Assembly (NCBI GenBank): GCA_030544215.1
Contig: JARZZO010000012.1
Span: forward strand, 43,005,194 to 43,069,193
Direction: 5' to 3'
Length of the DNA: 64,000 bases
Source: Zantedeschia hybrid cultivar
Lineage: Eukaryota; Streptophyta; Magnoliopsida; Alismatales; Araceae
Shown here: positions 11,064 through 20,172 of the stretch, in pieces
Layout of the letters: each line of letters begins with the position of its first letter
How positions within the stretch are numbered: the stretch's first letter is position 1
Translations under genes and position numbers: made by a program
The notes under the pieces: generated by a model
Seen by the model: the letters and a program-made list of their open reading frames with translations, nothing else
Told to the model about the DNA's origin: nothing
Database searches by the model: none

Positions 11064-11864
11064 AGTCTACATGTCATGAGCCAATTTGTTGATGGACATC
11101 AGTTCCTCATCCGGAAACTTCGATCGGACTAGATCAAATATAGGAAGAGGGTGATGAGCAAGATGTTTTGCTATGGCATAGCCCTTAATTGCTTTCTACT
11201 GAATGTAGGTGATATCGAACTGAGAAAGAAAACTTTGCCATCGTGCTAATCTATTTGTAATGGACTTCTCAAGAAGGAGCTTGATAGGATTCATCCTAGC
11301 GATGAGATAGACTTTATGGGCAAGAAAGTAATGCTTCAATTTCTAGACTAGCCATACCAATGCGGTACAAGTCTTCTCCATCGCTGTGTATCTTTGCTCT
11401 GTGGGGTTGAGAAGTTTAGAGAGTTAGTACGCTGCCTTCTCCTTCCTTTCTTCATCTTCTTGTGCTAGGACAACCCCCACCGAATCATCTAGGATAGAGA
11501 TGTACATAATTAAGTGTTTGCCCGAAGATGGTGGTCTCAAGACAGGACGACTTGCCAAATATTTCTTCAGCCCATTGAATGCCTCCTGACTATCATCCCA
11601 ATCGAATTTGACTCCCGGGTTGATAAACTTATAAAACGGCCTACATCTCTATGAATGTTGGGAGATAAAACAGCAGATAAATTGCAACATCCCGATCAAA
11701 CCTCTTAATTCCTCCAAAGTCTTGGGAGGTGGCATTTCTATAATAACTTTTGCCTTGTTGACCTCACTGCTCCGTTTACTTACGATAAATACTAACAACT
11801 TCCTCGATGAAATACCAAACACACATTTTTTAGGATTCATTTTCAATTTGTATTCCCTTAATCA
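11064..11864 (-). pseudogene. RT thumb and first RNase H region of element C, decayed
   Basis: Minus-strand frames contain KMNPKKCVFGISS and PPPKTLEELRGLIGMLQFI (RT connection motifs), then broken traces of RNase H such as DDSVGVVLAQ and YTAMEKTC. Two adjacent in-frame stops (TAA, TGA) near 11860 separate this part from the RT frame; more stops follow downstream. It is a remnant that cannot make a complete enzyme. Confidence 0.75.
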
Positions 11865-12710
11865 TTACAACACCTTAGCCAAGACCTCAGCATGATCGAC
11901 CTTAGTTCTAGATTTCACCAAAAGATCATCCAGATACACTTCCAAATAGATATGCATCATGTCCTGAAATATCGCCATCATAGTCCTGTGACAGGTGGCT
12001 CCAGCATTCTTTAATCCAAAAGGCATAACCACATAGCAATATGTTCCCCAAGGTGTAGTGAATGATGTCTTTTCTTGATCTTCTTTTGCCAAACGGATCT
12101 GATTATATCTTGAGAAGCCATCTATAAAAGACAGAGTTTCGAATCCACTTGTATTATCAATACATACATCAACGTGAGGCAATGGGAGATCATCTTTAGG
12201 ACACGCCCTGTTCAAGTCCCAGAAATCTATGAAAATTCTAACTTTTCCGTCCTTCTTTATGATTGGGACTATATTTGCCACCCATTGAGGATTGATGACA
12301 CCTCCAATAAATTTAGCTTTGTGCAATTTGTCGATCTCCTCTTTCATCTTCAAATCCATCTGAGGGTGGACTCGTCTTAATTTATGTTTGACCGGGTTAG
12401 CTCTAAGTTTCAAAGTTAATCCGTGTTCTACCAAAGATGAGTCTAACCCTGACATATCTTCATAGCTTCGGGCGAAAGTATTCCTATAATCCCTAAGAAC
12501 CTGAACTAAAGCCTCTTCATCTGATTTAGAAATATTTTGACTAATGAGGATGACCTTAGGTTCATCTTTAGTTCCTAGGTTGATTTTCTTGGTGGGTTCT
12601 TCTATAACAGCTGATGGGTCATCAAATCTATTTATTCCACTTGCATATGCCTTAGCTACGTCCTTATCTTCTTCTTCTCCTTCAATCATGGGGCCTTTTT
12701 CATGTAGCAA
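11865..12710 (-). pseudogene. Reverse transcriptase domain of Tat-like element C
   Basis: An uninterrupted 281-codon frame holds palm and finger motifs in order: KDGKVRIFIDFWDLNRACPK, SFIDGFSRYNQIRLA, TPWGTYCYVVMPFGLKNAGA and the catalytic Y-L-D-D-L. These are typical of Ty3/gypsy RT of the Tat type. The upstream linker (MSGLDSSLVEHGL) is also family-like. The downstream neighbour is in the same frame after two stops, so the decay is light here. The start ATG of this frame is not a real initiation codon: the domain belongs to a polyprotein. Confidence 0.88.
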
Positions 12711-14266
12711 TTCATATGTCCATCATCAACATATTCTTCTACATCACATTCTTCCGGCAACTAGATAGGGTCTTCTAAAAGCTGAGGGATTTGAGAGCAA
12801 GAAAGACACTTGGAGGCTAATTCTTGGAGGTATCTGTTTGGAATTCGTCTACCTTTGGGTTTCCTAGACTCCCTAACTTACTTAAACCTATCTTCACTAG
12901 ACTCCATAAAACTAGACTCCCCATCCTGACTTATAGAGGACGAAGAATGATAGAAATCATGGGATACAGGATAAGATACATGTGAAACCTCCTGCAAGGA
13001 GGAGCAGAGCAGATCTAGCAGAGAATATTGTCCGAGTCACCCATATGACAGGGTATACTTAGACAAGAAGTAGGAGGTCTCTTCAATGATGACTTGAGGA
13101 GAGGTTGAGAATTGGACGTTTTTTTTTAGGAAGAGTTTTCATTAATCATGAAGCATGAATGGATTTGAAGAGTAGATGGGATAGAGGTAGATAAGGAAGA
13201 TAATGGCACCATGGCCAGAGGCTTTGGGGAATCATACAGTAGGATGTCCCGAATCATGTCACGGATCTTCTCAAGATTAAAAGGAGTCCGGCGGAATAAG
13301 TCTCGAGGGGACAGAGTGATCAGAATGGGCGGTGCCCGTGGAATGTCTTCAGTGATTACCCTGGACTAGGTCGGGGTCAGCAACAGGGTTTTGAATAGGG
13401 TGTGGAGAGCAAGGGCATGGGTAGGGTAAGTGGCCGAGTAGCGGTGGTCCGTAGTCAGGCCTTCTTCATAGGGGTCATCAGCTTCCCCTTCATCAGTCTC
13501 CCCATCAAGTAGGATCCTCTTATCAAATATGGAGTTAGGTCCTTCAATCAGATTCTCCACCAAAGGAGGCCATTTGGGCTCTGTTGGATGCAGAAAAAGC
13601 CTGTTCAGAGCAATGTAAAGATCCCAGATGTCGAACCATTTGTACCATTCACACTCGGGATCGTGGAATTTTTTCCTCTTCAAAGGCCATAGAGCCTCTA
13701 GGGACTAATAAGTAAGTAGCGGTGCACAATGTCTAGTCAAGTCTCTCCCATATATATCATAAAGATCAAAGTCTGAAGTGACTACCATCGTATTATTTCC
13801 CTCATGTTGGATGAGGGGCCCTTTGATGAAATGAGTGGACAATGTCTAAGTTAGAGGGTCCCAATTTTCCTTACATGGGGTTACCATTGTTTTCTACACC
13901 TTGTGCCCCCCTTCACTCTCCTCTTGCTGTATAATCTCATGCCTTACTTTCTCTGGTCTATATCACAAACTACTTCCAAGCACAATTCTTTCATCTTTTA
14001 CTGGCTTGAGTCTTCCTTGCAATTGTATTCATAGTCCTTTCCTTGGTTGATACCCAATCTTCATCATGATATTCCACTCTGGAGTACTCATGAACTTCCC
14101 CCATTTCATTGCATTGATAAGGTATGGTGAGGGTAGGATGGATTTTATAAGTTTCTAGGAGAGAAAGAATCGATTTTTGGATAGGAGTTGAAATAGGAAC
14201 CGAATTGACTTTAAAGGAATAAGTAGCAGCGAGGATTGGCATACTAGTCACTTTGATGCGCCCTTT
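12711..14266 (-). pseudogene. Protease-to-RT spacer of element C, broken
   Basis: Two minus-strand frames remain: 13366-13683 (105 codons, acidic, with FHDPECEWYKWFDIWDLYIA) and 13991-14251 (86 codons). I recognise no enzyme in either. Position between protease and RT in a Tat-like element suggests they are remains of the polyprotein linker, but several stops and frame changes separate them. The rest of the stretch shows nothing I can identify. Confidence 0.5.
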
Positions 14267-14549
14267 TTAAGGAAACTTGAGACATTGATGATTAGTAGAT
14301 GGAACAACCTCAAGGAGTTTGATATAAGGGTGACCAAGGTTGCCCTTAAGGGAGGGGTCTATTTCTAGGATATGGAATTCAACCTCAAAAAGACAAACTG
14401 GGCCTAGTTCTACTTTAAGGTAGATCATGCCCAGTGGAGATCTAGTGGTATAATCGTAGGCAATCACAGTTATGGGAGAAGGTAACCGTTTTTCTTTCGA
14501 CACACCACACAAGTCCAGTGTTCTTGGTGGTAGCACATTGATTGAAGCC
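14267..14549 (-). pseudogene. C-terminal part of the aspartic protease of element C, cut by element D
   Basis: Reads GASINVLPPRTLDLCG on the minus strand and ends VVPSTNHQCLKFP, closely paralleling the protease of element D (DTGTSINVCP … VPSTNHQCYKFP, around 26124-26390). The residues before the Gly, including the catalytic Asp-Thr, lie at the far side of element D (31127-31150, minus strand). The break falls within the catalytic triad codons and explains why this piece starts abruptly. Confidence 0.85.
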
Positions 14550-14554
14550 CCTAT
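14550..14554 (+). repeat. Left target-site copy of element D
   Basis: cctat directly before TGTAGACACC. The right copy at 31127-31131 is cctgt, one mismatch, presumably a later mutation, since the open frame of the host protease reads through cctgt (acagg on minus). Confidence 0.75.
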
Positions 14555-14697
14555 TGTAGACACCGATTTTGTACCCCCCTTTGGTCATGAACCCCATCCA
14601 TCATTAGCCCATCGTCACCAAACCCCTCATCTTAGCCATCTCAGCCCACTAATAACTAGGCCCATTAACCAAATCCCGACTCTAGCCACCTTTTCGT

Positions 14698-15090
14698 GGA
14701 AGGCCAGCCAGCCCGCCTTCCACCATCCTTCGAAGACCAGCCAGCCCGCCTTCCAGCATCCTTCGAAGGCCAGCCAGCCCGCCTTCTACCATCCTTCGAA
14801 GGCCAGCTAGCTCGCCTTCCACCATCTTTCGAAGGCCAACCAGCCCGCCTTCCACCGTCCTTCGAAGGCCAGCCAGCCCGCCTTCCACCACCCTTCGAAG
14901 GCCACCCCTCGCCTTCCACCGTCCTTCGAAGGCTAGCCAGCCTGCCTTCCACCACCCTTCGAAGGCCACCCCTCGCCTTCCACCACCCTTCGAAGGCCAC
15001 CCCTTGCCTTCCACCCCCTTCGAAGGCCAACCAGGCCGCCTTCCACCTCTCCGTGGAAGGCCAGCTACCTGGCCTTCCACGGGATTGGAA
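14698..15090 (+). repeat. Tandem array of 12 hairpin-forming units of about 33 bp, in 5' LTR D
   Basis: The unit gaaggccagccagcccgcct plus tccaccatccttc repeats about 12 times with small variants (some are 2-3 bases shorter). Each unit holds an inverted repeat, GGAAGGC … GCCTTCC. The 3' LTR has only about 7 units (29892-30118). Open frames here on both strands are translations of the repeat and not genes. Confidence 0.92.
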
Positions 15091-15863
15091 GGCATGTTGG
15101 CTGGCCGCCTACTCCCCTAACTTTCATCTTGACCTCGTCTTCCCACGATCTCCTCCACTCGCCACCCTCGTCCCCACTACTCCGATCATCCCCCACTCCG
15201 GCAGCTGCCGCGCGCACCACCTCCGATCCTTGACCACTTCCCATTGGCTCTGTGATGATTTACGGGGATTTAGACCCCTATTTTCTCCTATTTCCCCTTC
15301 ACCTATTTAAACCCCCCATGTCCCCTCGAGCAGGGGGGGTTTTTTTGGTTGGAGGGATTTAGAGGAGGTTGGCAAGTGAGTCGGCTTTGAGGAGTTGAGC
15401 GGGTAAGGAGTCAGAGAGCTTCAGGAGGAACTTCAAGAGGAATCCTTCGCACTCCAAATGGGCTTGTCTTCTTAACCCTCTCTTACTTTTCTCCTTTTCA
15501 CTTCATTGCATTTCCACTTTCCATCCATTCCGTAACATTTCCCTCTCTCACTCTTCTTTCCACTTTCAACACATCACTTCACTTTTCACACGCGAGCACC
15601 CCCCATCTGCATGCATGCATGTTAGGATAACTTAGCAACCCTTACCCCCCAGAGGTTTTAAACAAAAAATGGGAGGTGGGTGGCCATAACATATGGTCAC
15701 CTTCCCTCCCCAAACACCCATCCGGTGCGTCACCCTCTAATTGTAGTTAATTTTTATATTTTTATGGATAGATTCTACATGTCACAGTTCTAATCGGGTT
15801 ATTCTTCTCTCTTGTCTTGTCTTTTCTTTTCAGGGGCCCTTACCACATTTCTGCGTGCAGATT

Positions 15864-15868
15864 GTCGA
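15864..15868 (+). repeat. Left target-site duplication of element B
   Basis: gtcga, repeated exactly at 22902-22906. The undisturbed 3' LTR of D reads gattgccgagctctcc at the same place, confirming the insertion point. Confidence 0.95.
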
Positions 15869-18597
15869 TGTAAGGACTGAAGTTTCGGGTTCTGTATTCG
15901 GGTCGGGTTCGGGCCGGATCCCCTGGTTTGGACCCTGGAGGGGTCTTGAGATTTCTGGCTGAATGGCGTCAGTACTGCTCGACGCCTTTCAAAAGGCGTC
16001 AGGTTGTGTGGACGCCATTTAGGTGTGCTGGGTGTTGTGCCACGTGTGCGCCACGTGGGCGGGTTTCTGGCCGCGAGAGTACGGCCTCGGTCACATCGTC
16101 TGAACGGCGTCCATGTCGGTCGACGCGATTCAGACTGTGACCTCTGCGATGTCCGGGTGCGGCGCCAGAGCGTTGTCAGTACGGCCTGTCCCGTCGTCTG
16201 AACGGCGTCCGTGGAGGGTGACGCATTTCAGACCGCTGTCAGTACAGCCGTCCTGTCAGACTGATAGGCGTCTGCCTCGATCGACGCATTTCAGCTGGTT
16301 TCGGATTGACCCCGCGAGCCTCCCCTTCTTTCCCTCATTCTCGCCTTCACTCTCTCTCTCCTCGCCCTCTCCGCCCTCTCCGACGCTCTTCTTCCCCTTC
16401 CCTTCCTCTTCTTCCTCTTCCACCACTCCAACACCACCTTACCTCTCACCTCTACCTCCACCACTTCCTTCGCGGTGTTCCACTCTCCGGACGGCGGCCG
16501 ACGTCCCGGCGGAGTGGCGGCGTCCTCGAGGGTACCGGCGGCGGTGTGCGGTGCGGTGGGACGGTGGCACGGAGCTTGGCGGAGTTCAAGAACCGGTAGG
16601 GGGACGAACCTTGCATGGACTGTGAATGTGTGCTTGTGATTTCCTTGGCATGGCATGTTATGATTTGGGTTAGAATGAGCATGTTCAGGGGGTGTTCTTG
16701 TGGGTATGGCCGTGCTCGTGAATGTGGTTTCGTAGTATGCTTATGGTAGATGAACTTCTTGTCCATCCCTTTCTGTTTTGGGGCTTTTTCGGGGCATTTG
16801 GGGTTAAGGGTGAGACCCTCGGGTCGAACCAGGAAACCTGGTTTCTGGCGCTAAACGGCGTCGTGCCTGGTCGACGCCTTTTAGAAAGACGTCAGGGCAG
16901 TACGACGCCTTTTAGGGCAGAAACCTCCCTGTTTGAGGTTTCCCGAATTAGAGGCTCTGGCGCTAAATGACGTCATAGATGGACGACGCCTTTCAGAAGG
17001 ACGTCCGGCCATCATGACGCCATTTAGGCAGGAAATGCCCCCGTTTAAGGGTTCTGCAATCTGGATTTTTGGGTTGAATGGCGTCTGGCGACCCTGACGC
17101 GTTTTAAACGGCGGCTTCATAGGTGGACGCGTTTTAAGGGATAATCTGGCTTTTAACTGAACCCGTCTAAGGGACTTGAATGGCGTCGACCTCGGTCGAC
17201 GCGATTCAAGACAGAACTGTCTTAACCCTGGTTTTTAAACATATGTTTCACTGTTGGCGGTTCTAAGGCATGTTTTACGTTGTACACTGAGACTGAGGAC
17301 TTCTGTGTGTGTGGAATGGCATCATGTTATGTGTGTGTGTGCTTGTACGAATATGGATTCGATATGACTGTGGTTTATGTTTGTCACCATGGACCGATGG
17401 GGACAGGGTCATGGTGTCTGTGAGGCATTGTGCCGTACCGGTGGGAGAAGGGGTACATGTTGTGGTTTACCTTTAGCTGAGGGAAGCAGAACCACCTTGA
17501 GCCGGTCGGGCCGGAGTAGCTGGTGCGCTATCTGAGGGGTTGCTGCTTGGCCTCAGCAGGTCGGGGTTTCCCTGTTTGTCGTGACAGCTTCCGGCGCGTT
17601 TCTTACTGTGGAGCTGGTACTGGTGGGAGTTGGTTTACCCTTTAGCCACTGGGCCTGATGTGACCTTTGATCAAGGTTACGAGTGGTACCCTTAGCCCTT
17701 TGGCCTGACGCAGCCCGGGAGAGTTGGGTTTGTGGGTAGTTCCTGTAGCTTCGGCTTGACGGGGGTTCGCCGGTCCCCAGGGCCCTCCTGGAAGCGCTGA
17801 GGCCTAGCGTGGAGGCAATCCGGTGGTACGACAGTAGTCTAGACTGCTTGTGTGCACACGTAGCTGGCAGTGGCGGTACACTGGTTCCAGCTAGTCCTAG
17901 TTTGGCTCACTGCCTCACCCTACAGTGCCCCGGAACACTGTAGGGGTGGACAGGTGTGAGCAGTGGTGGTGGTGTTGGGAGGCGACGTTTGACTTCGGTC
18001 GACTGTGTGGTTTAGTTGCCTTGTGGACTTCGGTTGTGAGACGTGACTCTGTGTTGGGTTCTTCGAGTTGCTTAGAACTGTTCTCGCTACACTGCTTATC
18101 GTGCGTTTCATATCTGAGTTGGGTGCTATGTTTACTGCTTTACTTAAATTGCTTCATATCTGTGTTGTTACACTTGTGGGTGTGTGAGTGGGAGGCAAGG
18201 GATCGGATGATCCCTACTGAGCCCAGTTCTGGTGTGGCTCACTCCCTGCGGTTTTAGGTGTGGACCTCGTGGCTAGCGGAAGCGTGGTGTCTTCTTGGTG
18301 TGCGGACCAGCAGCTGTCTTAGTTCCGGGGTATGCCCCGATGTTGTTGTACTTTCCTTCTGCCTGTACTTATTTAATTGTTGGACATGTAATTATTGTTG
18401 GACTGTATACGGACATTATTACTTTCCTTGCTGCGCACTTGTTATACCTTTGTAGTCCGTGTGATTGTCATATTTAGCCTTGTTTAGTACTTACTCCTCC
18501 AGATGTGTTGTGTGAGATCCGGGTGTGAACCCGCAATTAATGGGCCGACATCCATTTAGTGACCGGGTTTCCGGTCATAGGATGGCGGGTCGTTACA
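15869..18597 (+). repeat. 5' LTR of element B (2,729 bp)
   Basis: Starts TGTAAGGACTGAAG and ends GGTCGTTACA. It is the same length as the 3' LTR (20173-22901) and differs by a few dozen substitutions by eye. It holds at least eight GGCGTC/GACGC inverted modules: 15958-16022, 16100-16133, 16198-16231, 16261-16294, 16851-16915, 16963-17029, 17074-17140 and 17175-17210. GC-rich frames on both strands (such as 16113-16625) are repeated in the other copies but show no domain. Confidence 0.95.
17175..17210 (+). repeat. Strongest GGCGTC hairpin module (element B LTR)
   Basis: The left arm CTTGAATGGCGTCGACC pairs with the right arm GGTCGACGCGATTCAAG over 17 positions with a single G-G mismatch and a 2-base loop. 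It is listed as the type example of the module spread through elements A, B and C. Confidence 0.9.
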
Positions 18598-18599
18598 GA

Positions 18600-18611
18600 T
18601 GGTATCAGAGC
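18600..18611 (+). other. Primer binding site of element B
   Basis: TGGTATCAGAGC, two bases after the LTR end; the same initiator-Met type as element A. Confidence 0.95.
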
Positions 18612-18752
18612 TCAGTCTGGTCGAGTATGTGATAAACTAGGTTAGATATTATAGTCCAACAATAAGTACGAGTCAGTACAGGCGATGGCTGCTGGTGTAG
18701 ATTGGTAGGTCTTGACGTGTTTTGGTTTGATTTGCGTGTTTGTGGGGTAGTG

Positions 18753-19790
18753 ATGGCGCCGAAGAGGAGAGTTCCGTTGGCTCGTGGTTCGAGAGCAGAT
18801 GGTGGTAGTTCGAGGGCAGAAGGACAGAATGTGGATCGTTTTATGGAAGCTATGATTGGGGCTATGTCTAGATATCAGCAGGGAGATGGAAGTAAGGGGT
18901 CTAGTTCCTGAGGTGGCCAATCCACGGTGGTGGAGCGGTTCTTGAAGCTGAAGCCCCCTTCTTTCACGGGTCAACCTGTTCCAGATGCGGCAGCTCAGTG
19001 GATTAAGGAAGTGGAGAAGGTGTTTGATGTTCTAGAATGTGCTGAGAGTGACAAGACCTTGTTGGCGACCTACTTGCTGAAGGGCGATGCTTATGATTGG
19101 TGGGTTACCATCAAGGGGTTGATGTTTCCAGATAGGTCTTTGAGAGAAATTCCTTGGGAAGGCTTTGTGAGAGAGTTTAGTGGACAGTACCTTCCGAGGC
19201 ATGTTCGTAGGGCAAAGGAAAGGGAGTTCATGGAATTGGTGCAGGGTGATACGTCAGTTCTAGAATATCAGATGAAATTTGTGGCTCTGGGAAGGTTTGC
19301 TCCACACATTTCTGAGCGTGAGGATCTGAGGACGGAGAAATTCGTGGATGGACTTCGGCATGATTTGAGGGAGTTTGTGGCAGCTCATTGTTGTAAGGAT
19401 CTGGCGTCAGCGGTTCGGTGCGCGGCAGCAGTGGAGATGCAGTTCCAACACGCGACAAAGGAATCGGAGCATTCAGCACAAGGGAAGCAGCAGAGCAGGG
19501 ATAGATCAGCGGTCTTCTCGTCAGGTGGTTCGAGTTCTTTTGAGGTCGAGTTCCAGGAGGTACCTTGTGACGAGGATGAGGATGGTTCGGTCCAGCAGAT
19601 GCAGACAGAGGTCAACTGGCAGCAGGAGGCGAGGCGGGACGCTGCAGATCGTTGTCCCCGTTGTAGCAGGTTTCATGGCAACCGGATATGTCCCCTGATC
19701 ACTGGTAGCTGTTTCGCCTGTGGTCGGAAGGGGCATCTGGCGAGGAATTGTCCCCAGAAGAACCAGGCAGGTCAGGGACCGAGCGGTTAG
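18753..19790 (+). CDS. gag protein of element B, one in-frame TGA
   Basis: Encodes a capsid/nucleocapsid protein that would package element RNA. ATG at 18753 begins MAPKRRVPLARGSRADGG; the frame runs 346 codons to a stop at 19788-19790 and is broken once by TGA at codon 53 (18909-18911), where element A has Arg-Gly-Gly (CGA to TGA would be one change). The gag core (VERFLKLKPPSFTG through LREFVAAHCCKDLASAVRCA) is strongly similar to element A. It ends with a CCHC zinc knuckle (C320 to C333, CFACGRKGHLARNC) and a short tail. The terminal stop lies exactly where protease should begin in A, so the protein ends as free Gag. The flanking UTRs are short. Given the otherwise open frame, the TGA is probably a recent lesion. 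Confidence 0.9.
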
Positions 19791-20157
19791 TGAGTGTTCG
19801 AGGTGTGATTGGAGTCGCGTCTCCTGGTGAAGGTCCGAGAGGCTGTGCTAGAAGAGCACTTTTATCTTGTCTTGTTTAGAGGCGGTTGTGAACTCTTGTG
19901 GCATTTGTATGTATTTGGGTTTGGTGGGGAATCGGTTTTGTAATATGTGCCTTACTAGTGTGTGGTCATTGTTGATCTTTCAGCTTTGTGTTGGAATTGA
20001 GAATCTTGGTTAGCTTGGCGTGAATTTGTTCGGCTATTTCCTCGGAGCCCTGTGTGTAAGATTGGTGAGTATGATTGTTGTAATCAGTGTGTGTCGGCAT
20101 GTGATGGTTAGCCGAGTTGAGCGTTGAGCGGTTGCTAATTTCGAGGACGAAATTCTT
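19791..20157 (+). other. 3' untranslated region of element B
   Basis: No coding motif. It ends in aatttcgaggacgaaattct, the same context that precedes the polypurine tract of element A. This is where an autonomous relative would carry about 3.5 kb of pol. Confidence 0.7.
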
Positions 20158-20172
20158 TTAAGGGGGGGAGAA
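20158..20172 (+). other. Polypurine tract of element B
   Basis: TTAAGGGGGGGAGAA, identical to that of element A, directly before the 3' LTR. Confidence 0.93.

Larger units (their letters stand above)
14555..15868 (+). repeat. 5' LTR of element D, first part
   Basis: Matches 29748-30892 with a longer tandem array. A TATA-like ctatttaaa near 15301 precedes a G-rich stretch (aggggggg). The LTR is cut at 15868 by element B and resumes at 22907. Confidence 0.92.

Noticed and set aside
10719..14563. Integrated plant pararetrovirus
   Set aside because: The second RNase H, the protease/RT style and flanking LTR sequence fit a Tat-like gypsy element. No movement or coat protein motif was seen.
14665..15310. 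Long frames on both strands (up to 204 codons)
   Set aside because: Direct translation of the 33-bp tandem array in the D LTR.
16113..16625. 170-codon frame in LTR B, repeated at 20417-20929 and on minus at 60034-60510, with an open antisense frame
   Set aside because: It follows LTR copies. Differences between copies are mostly amino-acid changing, there is no domain, and GC-rich sequence keeps both strands open.
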